Program-made: the position numbers and the translations under genes
From: Lentisphaerae bacterium GWF2_57_35
GTDB taxonomy: Bacteria; Verrucomicrobiota; Kiritimatiellia; CAIQIC01; GWF2-57-35
Length of the DNA: 64,000 nucleotides
NCBI GenBank assembly: GCA_001804865.1
Contig: MHBK01000042.1
Coordinates: 1-64,000, forward strand
Reading direction: 5' to 3'
Notes under the pieces: generated by a model
Told to the model about the DNA's origin: nothing
Database searches by the model: none
Seen by the model: the letters and a program-made list of their open reading frames with translations, nothing else
In this document: in pieces, positions 47,432 to 57,710 of the stretch
Layout: every line of letters begins with the position of its first letter
Numbering within the stretch: the stretch's first letter is position 1

Positions 47432-50400
47432 TTACGGCTGAGGCGGAACGATCTTCAGGCGGTAGAAACTTTGGGTGGAGGTCAGGACGCTGGAGTCGGT
47501 CCATTGCATGGAGGTTTGGCTGGCGGCGGCGGTGGCGACGGCGGAGGCCGGCTGCCACGGGTTGGCTTGCAGCAGGCCGGCGCGTTGAACTTGGTAGACG
47601 CGGCCAGGGACGACAGGCCAGGTGAAGGTCAAAGATCCAAGAGAGGCCGTGGGCGCTGTCGTGCAGCCAAACCAACTATTGTGATTGGTCGGGTCCGTGC
47701 CGGCCATATATTCCTGCCAGTTATTGAGTCCGTCCGCATCGGCATCCGCCTGCGCCAACACATTGCTGCCGGGGGAGAAGAAGGCTGCTTCCCAGGCGTC
47801 CGGCAGGGCATTGCCGTTTTGGTCGACGGGGCGCAGATAAAACGTCCCGAGGTTGGTCGCGGTCAGCGACAAGGATATCGTTCCGGCCACAACCAGATTG
47901 GAGTAGCCGCTTTTTTCGACAAGCAAATTCCAGGTGATGGGAGGAAGCAGCACATTGGTGGGAAAGCCTCCGTCGGATTCCGTCTGCCACGGCGTTCCGT
48001 AGACAGCCCGATTGGGATACTGCGTATAAACGATGCCGCTCAGATTGCCGCTGGCGGCCGTGAAGGAAACTTTGGCGTCGCTCACAAACGATCCAACGAC
48101 CGCATCCAAAGCCTGCCCATCGACTCGCACGTACGGCATGAACTGGAAGCTGGTAAAATGACAACCCGACGGCACGATACGGGGATTTCCATAGGTCTGA
48201 TTTCCCAAGTTATCCACCTGGCCGGACAGGACGCTGTCCTGCACGGGGAAGTAGCCGGTGGGGGCAAGAGCTTTTACCTTGCAGGCGCCGTTCATGTCCT
48301 TGGAAACGGTCGTGCTGCCGTTGAAATATAGCGAACTGGCGTCGTTGATCGTCGCCAGGGCATCCGGCACGGCCAAGCCGGTCAGGCCGTTAATGGCCAT
48401 GATGATCAGTTGTCCGCCGGACGGAAGATAAATGTGAAGTTGGTAGCCGCTGTCGACGCCCCACCCGTTTGGAACGGCCGAGTTGACCCGGACGAAATAT
48501 ACGCCGGACGTCCAGGCGGAGCCATTGACCATGTCGAGCGTGACCTGCTCGGCATGGCCGATGCCTCGGCCATAGCTGTCGACATTCGTGGCCACCGGCA
48601 GCAAATCGCCATCGAACCGCTCATAATACACGTCCAGGCGCAGATCGATATTGCTCCCTGTTTGTTCGGCATCGATCTGGAAGACATAGCCGGAGCCCGC
48701 ATAGAACTTCACCCAATCCTCGTCCGCGGCCGAATGGAAGTTGTGCGATTGCGCGATGCCGACGGCGAAGTCCGTGGCCTGCGCGCTTTCATCATCCGGC
48801 TCGTACATATCGCGTCCGATCAAGAACGACTGAACCGGCGCCGACCACTGCCCATTAACATTCAACGCCTGGAACGTGAGGTTGTAGGAACCCTGATTCG
48901 TCAAGCCGCTGAGCGTGGTTTCATAACGAAGGTTGGCCGGATTCCACACGAGGGCGGTTTGCGTCAGAAGGCCGGTGACGGCAAAACCCGGCGAGGCGAC
49001 ATAGCAAACAACATTGGAAATCCCGTAGTCGTCCGTCACGTTCGCCGCCCAAATGACGGCCGAGTTGGTGGCGTCGATCCAGACCGGCGACACGACGCTG
49101 CCGATCGTGGGCGCTCCTTCGGCGGGCACGGCGGCGGGAGCCAGATAGCTTCTGTTGGCGTAATCAGCCTCTTCGATTTTCTCGTTGGCGAAGCCGTCCC
49201 CATCGTCATCCATCAAGGCCGTCTGTTGGGCGCCGGAGGCGTTGTAGACGGCGATGCGCGCCTTGTCGAAGGCCCCGCCCACCGTTTCGCCCAGGAACAA
49301 GTGGCTCATAAAATAGGCGGTGAAACTAATCATCCCGTTCGCCTGCCACAAAGCAGGTTGTCCGTAACCCGAACTGGCGATGACAATGCGCTGCCGGTTT
49401 TCCGGCGGCAACAAACCGGGGATGAACCCTTCGGCATTGGGCATCTCGACGATGACGTTTAAGGAGTTATCAAAGGCTTGGAAAAGGTCCAGCCAATAGT
49501 CCAACGTAACCGCATTCAAGTTGTCCGATGGGGTTAACCGGCATTCGCCGTTGGTCTCGGCGGCGATGATGTAGACCGTCAGCTTGTCCGCCCGATTGGC
49601 CCAGTTGGTAATGGCTTTTCCCAGCTCCTGTAAATTCGGCAAGCCGTACACGTCGGAGAGTTCATCGCCATCCACATCTTGATGGCCATCGGCATTCAAA
49701 TAGCGGATGGCGTTCTTGTCCAGCTTGAGGCCCAGGAACGTCATATAGGTCAGATGGGCCATGTTGTTGATGGCCGACCACGAGGCATCATTCGTGGAAC
49801 CGCCGGCCACGATGATCACCTTTTCGTCGAACGACGTTTGGGTAATCGTGCTGACGCGCGGCATCGAAATGTTGCCCAGGCTGTCCTTCGCATAAAACAC
49901 GACCGTGTAGACGCCGGTCTGGCTGAGTCCCAGCGCCGTGCCTTCGTAGCGGCCCCAGTTCACGTTGTAAGAGAACTCCACTTCCGGAACAAAACGGACC
50001 GCCACGCTGGGATCCGGGTTTTGATTCGGCGGCAGGATGGAGCACCACACCCGCACCAGCGGATTCGCCGATACGATGTCGTCGGCCCACACCAAAGCGG
50101 AATCGGTGTAGTTGAGTGTTTGATGACCGGACATCGTGCCGATGGAGGGAAGGTCGATGGCCGTAATGAAAGTGGGCCCCAGATAAAGGCCTTGGCCGGA
50201 TGCCCCGTTGTTGTACGTTTGCGGATGCTGATAGGCGCCGATCGCATTGGTGGCGGTCTGGAAGGCAGCCTCCAAGTCGTAGCCCAACAGGATGCCGTTG
50301 AAAAAGGCCTCCGAAAAACTCACCTGGCCGCCGGCAATGAAATACGTGGCTTCATTGACGCCGCAGGCGGCGTAGACGAGGCGCTGGGCGGCGCCCTCAT

Positions 50401-52288
50401 ACGCGAGCAGTCCGGCAAACTGGCCGGCATTGCAGCAATCGATCACGAGGGAAACGTCGGCGTCCTGTTCATCCTGCAGATTATCGAGCCATCCATCCAG
50501 TTGGGTGGCGGACAGCGACTCCGTTGCGTTCAGATGGAAGTAGGCGTTCTCGGGGGAATAGGACCCGTGGTCCACCAGGTAAACAAACAAGGGATCGGCA
50601 TCGGTCGCCCAATTGGTGAAGGCGGCGGCTACCTGGGCCAGCGAGACGGCGCCATCGATCCCCGGCCCCGTTTCAAAGCTTAGATACTGAATCGCGTCGG
50701 CATCGAAGCCCCGGTAAAGCAAGGTTTCGTAAGCTTTTTGCGCCAGATAATGCGTGGCCGGCCGATTGGGATCGGAGTCCCCGGCGGCGCCGGCCACGAT
50801 GATGGCCTTGCCGTAAGCAGGCCCGTTGGTCATGGCGATCACATTGATCCGCGCCCGTGCCAATTGATTGGACGAATCCCAGACTTCGATGACGTCGGAG
50901 CAACCCGAGGCGGCGCCGGCCTGATAAATCAAGTCCGTGCTGTTCAATGAATTCAGGCTGCCGCCGCTTTGGTTTTTGGTGAAAGTGCAAACCAGCGTTC
51001 CCGTGGCTCCTGAAATCGTGAACGTATGGCTCGCATTCGTCACGACGGTCAGGATGGCCGGCGAAAGACTTACATTGTCCGCCAGCCACACGCCTCCATT
51101 GGTCGCCTGCGAATAGCTGTCCTGGTTGCCGGTCCAAAGGCCGAGGTCGTTCGTATTCGCCGCGCCATCGAAGTTAAAATCGGCGGGCAAGTAGCCGGTC
51201 TGATTGGTTTGCGACGCATAAAAAAGCGCATCGGCGGCCTGGACTTCGCCGTCGCCGTCCGCGTCGCCGGCGATCATACCCCAATAAGTTGCGTCCAGTT
51301 GAACGGCTGCATTGGTTCCCCGATAAAAACAGGACGAGTTCGTATGGAAGCAATAGACGACCGACTGATTCGTAAATGAAACAGGACCAGCAGACCGAAC
51401 GGCCAAATGGTTTCTATGCTTGAGCACGATGTCGTAGGAAGAACTGCTCACCGGCATGGTGATGGCGGTTTCGCCGGCTTCGCCGACAATGCTTCCATCG
51501 TATTGCAGAAAGGCACTGCGTGAAACTTCCGGGGAAGAGCTGCCCGGACGGTAAAGCTGGATCAGAATCCAATCGGTGACGTTGCTGGGCAAAGAGGAGA
51601 CGCTGCGGACATCGTCTGCATAGGGGGAAGTCAGCGGCACGTTCAAGGCGGTGGTCATTCGATGCGTGTCGGCGTCATACGGGCCCTGCAAAAAGGCCTG
51701 CAGGGTCAGCGAGTGGGCCTGCTGGTAAGTTCCAAAGCACCGCACCCAGCCTTGCGTCACGGGAATTGTCTGCTGGCAAGGACTGATCCAGCCATTGATT
51801 TCTTTGAAGTAAACCGTGTAGTTGGCTGCGGCCAGATTGGCGGCGCACGCCCCGTCCGCCATCCAATTCGAACCGGGCGACAAGCTCCACCGGGCGCTGC
51901 CGGCCACGGCGTTCGAAGGTTCCAGATAAACCTGAAGCACGCCTTGCGGATTATTCACTTCATAGGCGCCCATCAGCCGATTGGTCTGGTTTGCTAAAAC
52001 CTGAACTTGCTGATCGACGGGAGTCACCCAGCCATCGATCGACTTGAAGGTAACGGCGTAGGGGCCCGGCGCCAAGTTGCTCACTACGGCCCGGGTGTCC
52101 TTCCATTCGATGGTTTGCCCATCATAAACGCTCCACTGCGCGCCGGCCGTCACGGCCTCGTCAGGCGAAAGGCCGCACGTTATGGCGCCGCCCGCCTGTG
52201 CCCATGCCGACGGCAGGCAGGAAAGCCATAAGGCCATAACGCACCAGCGCAATGGCGAGACCTTGGCCCCATATGGGTTTCGAATCAT
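47432..52288 (-). CDS. Giant secreted protein with tandem caspase-like (C13-type) domains
   Basis: 1618 residues. Signal peptide (WCVMALWLSCLPSAWAQ). Residues about 32-200 contain two PEGA-like repeats (GPYAVTFKSIDGWVTP and NYTVYFKEINGWISP). A dockerin-like pair follows at about 340-390 (GDADGDGEVQAADAL, DFNFDGAANTNDLGLW). A caspase-like domain at about 490-720 has YLVDHGS (His about 574) and VIDCCNAGQ (Cys about 618). A second copy at about 830-1080 has YIIAAETNG and VIVEMPNAEG in the same places, without His or Cys. A PPC-type domain (about 1180-1300, DEDWVKFYAGSGYVF) and a YQVQRAG...FYRLKI C-terminal module complete it. Probably an extracellular protease or processing factor; GGAG precedes the ATG. 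Confidence 0.85.
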   Translation of the reverse strand: MIRNPYGAKVSPLRWCVMALWLSCLPSAWAQAGGAITCGLSPDEAVTAGAQWSVYDGQTIEWKDTRAVVSNLAPGPYAVTFKSIDGWVTPVDQQVQVLANQTNRLMGAYEVNNPQGVLQVYLEPSNAVAGSARWSLSPGSNWMADGACAANLAAANYTVYFKEINGWISPCQQTIPVTQGWVRCFGTYQQAHSLTLQAFLQGPYDADTHRMTTALNVPLTSPYADDVRSVSSLPSNVTDWILIQLYRPGSSSPEVSRSAFLQYDGSIVGEAGETAITMPVSSSSYDIVLKHRNHLAVRSAGPVSFTNQSVVYCFHTNSSCFYRGTNAAVQLDATYWGMIAGDADGDGEVQAADALFYASQTNQTGYLPADFNFDGAANTNDLGLWTGNQDSYSQATNGGVWLADNVSLSPAILTVVTNASHTFTISGATGTLVCTFTKNQSGGSLNSLNSTDLIYQAGAASGCSDVIEVWDSSNQLARARINVIAMTNGPAYGKAIIVAGAAGDSDPNRPATHYLAQKAYETLLYRGFDADAIQYLSFETGPGIDGAVSLAQVAAAFTNWATDADPLFVYLVDHGSYSPENAYFHLNATESLSATQLDGWLDNLQDEQDADVSLVIDCCNAGQFAGLLAYEGAAQRLVYAACGVNEATYFIAGGQVSFSEAFFNGILLGYDLEAAFQTATNAIGAYQHPQTYNNGASGQGLYLGPTFITAIDLPSIGTMSGHQTLNYTDSALVWADDIVSANPLVRVWCSILPPNQNPDPSVAVRFVPEVEFSYNVNWGRYEGTALGLSQTGVYTVVFYAKDSLGNISMPRVSTITQTSFDEKVIIVAGGSTNDASWSAINNMAHLTYMTFLGLKLDKNAIRYLNADGHQDVDGDELSDVYGLPNLQELGKAITNWANRADKLTVYIIAAETNGECRLTPSDNLNAVTLDYWLDLFQAFDNSLNVIVEMPNAEGFIPGLLPPENRQRIVIASSGYGQPALWQANGMISFTAYFMSHLFLGETVGGAFDKARIAVYNASGAQQTALMDDDGDGFANEKIEEADYANRSYLAPAAVPAEGAPTIGSVVSPVWIDATNSAVIWAANVTDDYGISNVVCYVASPGFAVTGLLTQTALVWNPANLRYETTLSGLTNQGSYNLTFQALNVNGQWSAPVQSFLIGRDMYEPDDESAQATDFAVGIAQSHNFHSAADEDWVKFYAGSGYVFQIDAEQTGSNIDLRLDVYYERFDGDLLPVATNVDSYGRGIGHAEQVTLDMVNGSAWTSGVYFVRVNSAVPNGWGVDSGYQLHIYLPSGGQLIIMAINGLTGLAVPDALATINDASSLYFNGSTTVSKDMNGACKVKALAPTGYFPVQDSVLSGQVDNLGNQTYGNPRIVPSGCHFTSFQFMPYVRVDGQALDAVVGSFVSDAKVSFTAASGNLSGIVYTQYPNRAVYGTPWQTESDGGFPTNVLLPPITWNLLVEKSGYSNLVVAGTISLSLTATNLGTFYLRPVDQNGNALPDAWEAAFFSPGSNVLAQADADADGLNNWQEYMAGTDPTNHNSWFGCTTAPTASLGSLTFTWPVVPGRVYQVQRAGLLQANPWQPASAVATAAASQTSMQWTDSSVLTSTQSFYRLKIVPPQP

Positions 52289-52522
52289 TACAACTCCGGC
52301 GAATTTGAGTCGTCGCGTCTAGCGCGTTTTCGTCAAATCAATTCCTCCATCCTACGATACCATTTTTCACAAGCGCCGTTAACGCATGCGAGGGGCCACG
52401 CGGTCGCGACTTCCCGTATAGCTGCCGGCCATCCAATGACTTCGATACTTTTATATACTATCCGGGACGTCTCCATATGGCCCCCGCACACCGCCGATTT
52501 CAAACCTACATGCCATTCTGCA

Positions 52523-55500
52523 CTATGGAATGGGATAGTGATATCCCAAATCCGGCGAGGCGGCATCCGGAACTTCATCCGTGCGCGTGGATCCTTCCGG
52601 GACCGCCAGGCCCGACACCCCGGCATTCACGCAGGGACTGTTCTTCGCCTGCCCGGCTGTCGTTTGGCTTAGATACTGGTCCCCCAGCGGCCCCTTCACA
52701 AATAGAGGATTGGCGTCGAAGCAGCCCTGGGCATCCGGCAAACCCAATAGCGGAGTCGTGCAGCAATACGTAAAGCTATGCTCATTCCCCGACACGGACC
52801 AATTCTTCTTCACTTGCCCCCACAGAATGGAATGGGATGCGTCAACGGACGAATTGCCGGACAGAAGAAGACCAACGTCTTTGTTGTTGGCAATCGTAGC
52901 ATACGATACGACCCCCGTCGATTGATCAACCTGCAAGCCGATCCCCTGATTGTTGGCGATCAGAACATTTCGCACGTCCAGGTCGCCGCCTGTTACGTAG
53001 ACGACCGGCGTACTTGCGAGTTGGTACTCGAAGGCGCAGTTGTGAATAGCGACGTCGCCGGAGGCCTGCAAGCCCGCGCTATTGCCGCTCAAATAGCAAT
53101 TGCTCATGGCCAGCAAATTCCCACTGGAAACTCCCTCATGCTTAACGGCACAACCGGCCGTATGACCGCTAATGATGCAGTCGTCCAGATTCAGGCTGCC
53201 TTTGCCTTTAATGGCCGCCCCGCCAAAACTGCCGGTATTTCCCTTGAAAGAACAGGACAAGACGGTTGATTCCTCGGCTTGAATCCCCCCGCCATGGTAG
53301 GCGGTGTTGTTTTCGAAGACACAGCCCTTAAGGGTCGTGTATCTCACAGAGGCGCCGCCTCCATAGCCGCTCCCCAGATTGAACGTAATGACGCAGTTCT
53401 CCACGAGCGCGTCTTCGCAGGACAAGCCCGCGCCGCTCCCGCCTGCAATAAGCTTGTTGGCCTTGATGGTGCTGTTCAGGATCTGCGCCCCCTTTATCAA
53501 GGCCGCACCCGCCCCGCTTTCAGCCTTGTTGCCGCTCAGTTGGCAGCTTTGGATTTGACTGTATTCCTGGGCAAAAACGCCACCGCCCAATTGACTAGCA
53601 TTATTGTCGGAAATTAAACAATCCTTGAGAATGGCTTGATGCTCCAGGTAGGCTCCGCCCCCCTGCTGCGTAGTACATCCACCCGTAATCTTAAATCCCT
53701 CCAAACGTCCGCCGCGCAAGGTAACCGGCCTTCTCAACCCCTCGCCATCTATGGTGGTGCTTCCAGATCCATTAACACTCCGGATGGTCAGGTCAAGGGT
53801 CGGGATTTCGTGCACGACGGCTTCCTTATAGACGCCGCTTTGGACTAGAACGATATTTCCTTGGGCGGCGGCATTGATGGCATTTTGAATGTTGGTGGAA
53901 GCCGTTTCCCATGACAGGTACGGCCAGCAAGGATTCTTGGATGCCGCATCGACGTAATTCATGCCGACGAATCCCGTCACGATCACAAGCTGGAGCGTTC
54001 TGTTCAGCGAAGAACCATATTGATTGCTTGCCAGAAGACAGATTTTATTATTGCCATACATCAAGGGGAACGAAGGCAGCTTCCAGTGATTGTTCTTATC
54101 GGTGGGCGTAAAATCGATTTTAGTCGAATAGTGCGAGTTCACGTTGCTGACCAGGATTTGAACCGGCACATTTCCGTTCACCACGCCGTCGAGATCCATG
54201 TGGAAGTCAGGGAAAGCCACAAAAGCGGGCAGCTCGGTCACGCCCACTTTCACTTGAAGATCGATTTGAGCTTCGTCCTTCAACGTGCGAAGGGTGACAG
54301 GACTCTTATACGTAGCGAAGAGCTTGACGTCATGGCCGCCCTCCAGCTTGCCGTTTTTCAGGCCGGGCGCCGCTGCTGATTTCAGATAGGCGACCGGCAT
54401 GGAGTTGGTAAACAAGCCTTTCAGATGAGAGCTGGAGTGGAGCAGCAGCGTTTCGGAATCGCCGCCGCTGGTGGAAACAGAAACGAGCCGTGGAGAGTAA
54501 TCCTGCGTTTCGCCGTCGTACAACAGGATCTTGGCTTTGGCGCCGGTAAAATACCGGGACCGATCAAACGTCAGATAATGGCCGCCCTTCGCCCGGATGA
54601 GCGCCTGACGGGCATTCAAACGCCGGCTCGTCATGACGGCCGCGGCAAATTCCGGCTTGCTCTTTCCCGTATCCAACAGCATTTCGTGCAGCATGGTCAG
54701 GGGCATTTTCGGCCAGGAGGACAAGGTCAGCGCCGCCGTTCCCGCCGCCAGCGGCGTCGCCATGGAAGTTCCCGAGAGCAACTTGTACTTTCCATCGGGG
54801 TACGTGCTCAGGATGGATACGCCGGGCGCCGCGATATGAACGATGTGCTCGCTGAAGTTATGGTTGGCCAACTGATCTTTGTTATCCGTACTGGTGACGA
54901 CGAGGATGTTCGGCAAGTCGTAACACGCCGGATATTGGGGGGTGAGCACCAAATCGTTACCTTCGTTTCCAGCCGACGTGCAAAACAGAATGCCGGCCTG
55001 GGAGGCCTGTTTGACGGCGTCGTAGAGCGCAAAAGAATATTGCGGTTCGCCCCAGGAGGCGCTGATGATCCGGGCGCCGTGCTCGATGGCGTACTCGATG
55101 CATTCCACGGCGGTGGCGACATTGCCGTCTGCCTTGAAATCCATGTGCTTGAGCGGCATGATGCTCACATTCCAGCAGATTCCCGCCACGCCTTTTTGAT
55201 TGTTGCCGGAGGCGCCAATGATGCCGGCGCAATGAGTGCCATGATAGTGATCGTCCATCGGATCGCTATCGCCATTCATCGCGTCGATGCCGTGGAGGTC
55301 GTCGACATATCCATTCCCGTCGTCATCCAAGCCATTGCCGGCGATTTCCTTTGGATTTTTCCATATATTCGCCGCCAAGTCGGGATGATTGTAGTCCACG
55401 CCTGTGTCGATCACGGCGACAATAATCGATTTGCTGCCGACATGGATCGACCAGGCTTCCGGAGCGTCAATGTCCGCGCCCGCCACGCTGCCGGGAAGCT

Positions 55501-55933
55501 GGCCGGTATTATTCAGGTTCCATTGCTGGGCAAACTTCTCGTCGTTCGGCGTCAGGTCCGCATGGATGCTGTAATTCGGTTCCGCATATTCGATCTCGGG
55601 TCTGCCCGCCAACTCCCGGCATAATCCGGAAACCTTGTAAGAGTTGTCCAGTTGCCAAAGCTCCAGCCCCGTCCGGGCGAATTGTTTTCGGCGTTGCGCC
55701 CGATAGGACTGCCGGATGGATTCCCGTTGCGGTTCGGACAGGGTCGGATCCTTGAATTTCACCAGCAAAGAGCCCTGCTCGTAGGCCCGGTTCATGGACG
55801 AGTCGGGCAGAGCGATGGACTGAGCCTTCAAAACCGTTGCCGACAGCAAGACGGCGCAGCAAACCGCGACCGCCGCCTTGAGCGCAGGAGCCAGCCCAAA
55901 CTCCGGATGAATCTTCTTCATAAATCTATTCAT
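52523..55933 (-). CDS. Secreted subtilisin-like protease with C-terminal beta-helix
   Basis: 1136 residues from the ATG at 55933, which has a perfect AAGGAGG 10 nt upstream. Signal peptide AAVAVCCAVLLSATVLKAQ. A propeptide-like region includes LLVKFKDPTLSEPQ and PEIEYAEPNYSIHAD. The S8 triad is Asp in VIDTGVDYNHPD (about 177), His in DHYHGTHCAGI (about 232) and Ser in LSGTSMATPLAAG (about 388). Residues about 680-1100 are right-handed parallel beta-helix repeats (GGGAYLEHQAILKDCLISDN, GGGVFAQEYSQIQSCQLSGN). It ends DLGYHYPIP, which I recall as common in PVC surface proteins. Likely exported and surface associated, perhaps maturing other surface proteins. Confidence 0.93.
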   Translation of the reverse strand: MNRFMKKIHPEFGLAPALKAAVAVCCAVLLSATVLKAQSIALPDSSMNRAYEQGSLLVKFKDPTLSEPQRESIRQSYRAQRRKQFARTGLELWQLDNSYKVSGLCRELAGRPEIEYAEPNYSIHADLTPNDEKFAQQWNLNNTGQLPGSVAGADIDAPEAWSIHVGSKSIIVAVIDTGVDYNHPDLAANIWKNPKEIAGNGLDDDGNGYVDDLHGIDAMNGDSDPMDDHYHGTHCAGIIGASGNNQKGVAGICWNVSIMPLKHMDFKADGNVATAVECIEYAIEHGARIISASWGEPQYSFALYDAVKQASQAGILFCTSAGNEGNDLVLTPQYPACYDLPNILVVTSTDNKDQLANHNFSEHIVHIAAPGVSILSTYPDGKYKLLSGTSMATPLAAGTAALTLSSWPKMPLTMLHEMLLDTGKSKPEFAAAVMTSRRLNARQALIRAKGGHYLTFDRSRYFTGAKAKILLYDGETQDYSPRLVSVSTSGGDSETLLLHSSSHLKGLFTNSMPVAYLKSAAAPGLKNGKLEGGHDVKLFATYKSPVTLRTLKDEAQIDLQVKVGVTELPAFVAFPDFHMDLDGVVNGNVPVQILVSNVNSHYSTKIDFTPTDKNNHWKLPSFPLMYGNNKICLLASNQYGSSLNRTLQLVIVTGFVGMNYVDAASKNPCWPYLSWETASTNIQNAINAAAQGNIVLVQSGVYKEAVVHEIPTLDLTIRSVNGSGSTTIDGEGLRRPVTLRGGRLEGFKITGGCTTQQGGGAYLEHQAILKDCLISDNNASQLGGGVFAQEYSQIQSCQLSGNKAESGAGAALIKGAQILNSTIKANKLIAGGSGAGLSCEDALVENCVITFNLGSGYGGGASVRYTTLKGCVFENNTAYHGGGIQAEESTVLSCSFKGNTGSFGGAAIKGKGSLNLDDCIISGHTAGCAVKHEGVSSGNLLAMSNCYLSGNSAGLQASGDVAIHNCAFEYQLASTPVVYVTGGDLDVRNVLIANNQGIGLQVDQSTGVVSYATIANNKDVGLLLSGNSSVDASHSILWGQVKKNWSVSGNEHSFTYCCTTPLLGLPDAQGCFDANPLFVKGPLGDQYLSQTTAGQAKNSPCVNAGVSGLAVPEGSTRTDEVPDAASPDLGYHYPIP

Positions 55934-56028
55934 GGTTCTACATCCTCCTTTAAGCAAAGACCTCAATGAGTCGTTCTCATGAAAAACAGTCGTGCCACAC
56001 GGATAGTTCGTGTCGGAAATTCGAAAGA

Positions 56029-56065
56029 CTTTCAAACAAGCGCCCCGCCGTTGCCGGCGGGGCGC
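56029..56065 (-). terminator. Terminator after the 56110 gene
   Basis: On the minus strand GCGCCCCGCC and GGCGGGGCGC pair around GGCAAC-type loop bases (56040-56065), followed by TTGTTTGAAAG. It separates the binding-protein gene from the subtilase gene. Confidence 0.75.
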
Positions 56066-56109
56066 TTACTAACCCACCAAGGGAACCTCTGATTAACCGA
56101 TTAACTGGA

Positions 56110-56907
56110 TCAGTCCAAAGGGCTTCCCTTTATGGCCGGATACTTCATCCCAAAGTTGTCGTCAAAGGTCTTCTTGCCGTATTGGTCGAGGATGTAAACC
56201 GAGAAGGGCGCCGGCTCAAAGCTGGCGTACATCTTGGCGAAGAGCACATCAAACGCCCATACCGTCAAGGAACCGCCGCAATCCGGAGAATCTATATGTT
56301 TGGCGTCCACATCCACATAGCTGCCGTCGGGCTTGAAATAACGGACTCGCACCGAAATGGCGGAATCCGAGGTCGGCGCCAGAATTTCGCCCTTCAACCC
56401 GGTATAGGGCAAATACGCCACGATCTGATTGCCGACCTTCAACGGGACGAGACGGCGATAGACTTCCGCCCAGTCCAGGTTCACTTTAAATCCCACGACC
56501 CCCGAACCCGTCATGGAGCAATCGTCCGTCAAGCTGAAGGACTTGTCGTAATCGTTGCAGGTATATTCGCCCCCTGCATACTTGAAGCTGAAATTAAACT
56601 GAATGGGTCCCAATGCAGGCATCGACAGTTGATAGGTCGCCAACGAGGCGTTTGTATTGACGGCGACAAGCTCCATAACATCCTGATTCCACCCTCCGCC
56701 ATTCACCTTATAATTTAAGATGACCGTTTGCTTGGCCAGCGGCCCCATGATCTTGGTGTGTACGGTAAAATTATATTGGTGCTCTCCCACCGGGGTGAGC
56801 GTCGTGTAAGCGCTTTCCAAACGGATAGGCACCACGGCCGCCCAACCGGTCATCGAAGCAGACATTACCGCCACCATCATCGCCGCGATCCACAAATTTG
56901 TCCTCAT
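56110..56907 (-). CDS. Secreted carbohydrate-binding-like protein, paralogue A
   Basis: 265 residues from the ATG at 56907, with GGAGAGG upstream; a longer frame adds an unlikely N-terminus. Signal peptide WIAAMMVAVMSASMTGWA. Two halves each end with an aromatic/Asp/Asn motif: EYTCNDYDKSFSL (about 100) and KKTFDDNFGMKY (about 250), reminiscent of the YDNNxGxNY motif of CBM21/25/53 starch-binding modules. The family link is tentative. It is related along its length to the 61390 protein, and both end in PLD. Located between the subtilase and beta-helix genes. Confidence 0.7.
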   Translation of the reverse strand: MRTNLWIAAMMVAVMSASMTGWAAVVPIRLESAYTTLTPVGEHQYNFTVHTKIMGPLAKQTVILNYKVNGGGWNQDVMELVAVNTNASLATYQLSMPALGPIQFNFSFKYAGGEYTCNDYDKSFSLTDDCSMTGSGVVGFKVNLDWAEVYRRLVPLKVGNQIVAYLPYTGLKGEILAPTSDSAISVRVRYFKPDGSYVDVDAKHIDSPDCGGSLTVWAFDVLFAKMYASFEPAPFSVYILDQYGKKTFDDNFGMKYPAIKGSPLD

Positions 56908-57125
56908 AACCTCTCCTTTTCCACCGTTTTGTTTAAGGCTCCTTTTCCCTGCCATCGAGCCCGTTGATGGCCTCCACGAACAGACAGTCGACCGACCGGA
57001 AAGTTTCGTGGGTGAAAGTTGCACAAATGTGTCCCCATGCGCTCTGAAAAAGCCCTAAAGCGCCAATTTCTACGTACTCTGTTACGATTCAGGACAAAGG
57101 TTTGGTCCGACCCGAATGGCCCCCC

Positions 57126-57207
57126 TCTTAATCATAATCGTAATCATAATCATAATCTTTCTCTGTTTTGTCGGAGACGATTAAGATTACGATTAAGATT
57201 ATTAAGA
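57126..57207. repeat. Imperfect inverted repeat of AATC words
   Basis: The left arm carries AATCATAATCGTAATCATAA and the right arm GATTAAGATTACGATTAAGA, which are roughly complementary over about 30 nt around a 19-nt centre. It could form a long AT-rich hairpin. Function unknown. Confidence 0.65.
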
Positions 57208-57220
57208 TCCGGGGTCAGCC

Positions 57221-57660
57221 CTTAAATTAGAAGTTAGCGAGAAACCGCTAAGAGCGCGCGGAAATGGATGCAGGCAAAGATCCCTCGCGAGACACGCAGG
57301 ACAGCAGGGAATCATCAGCCCTCCTCTTTCGCGTTTTTTCGCGTATTCCGCGGGCACTCCCAATCTGTCTCCTGACGATTTCGAACGATTTGGGGCGTCT
57401 TCATTCGTTGGAGGCTTTCATGACGGAAGGCGATTTTTCGAGGGACGACGGGCTGGAGGCTTTCGTTGTGTACATGCGACGTCTCGGAGCAGACGTCATA
57501 GAAACCGGAGCGAGGTCGCTCCGGCTCCAAAGAACAGGATCTCAAGAAAAATAGTTCACGACAAATTCCGTCTTCTTGACGAGCTGCGTGAAGAGCCCGT
57601 CTTCGGCTTGTCACGCCATAATCCCGCTCGCGGGACGTAGGCGGAAGAAGCCGGGCCACC
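57221..57660. repeat. Three-copy interspersed repeat, copy A
   Basis: Matches copies B (60940-61336) and C (62411-62699). The core contains GGCGTCTTCATTCGTTGGAG, GACGGAAGGCGATTTTTCGA and GAGCGAGGTCGCTCCGGCTC. A 45-codon open frame starts with ATG at 57419, but differences between the copies mostly change amino acids, so it is probably non-coding. Confidence 0.85.
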
Positions 57661-57694
57661 TAAAAGACGAGGCCCCGCCGTTTCGGGCGGGGCG
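57661..57694 (-). terminator. Probable terminator after the 57890 gene
   Basis: Minus-strand arms GCCCCGCC and GGCGGGGC (57672-57679 and 57686-57693) with loop GAAAC, followed by TCGTCTTTTA. It is about 200 bp past the stop, so read-through RNA would include the inverted-repeat element. Confidence 0.5.
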
Positions 57695-57710
57695 TCGGAT
57701 GAGGCCATTA

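Noticed and set aside
54425..55624. 399-codon plus-strand frame
   Set aside because: Antisense to the subtilase catalytic domain, whose triad is intact.
57264..57554. Conserved mini-ORF in the three-copy repeat
   Set aside because: Substitutions among copies are mostly non-synonymous and the lengths differ, so protein coding is not supported.
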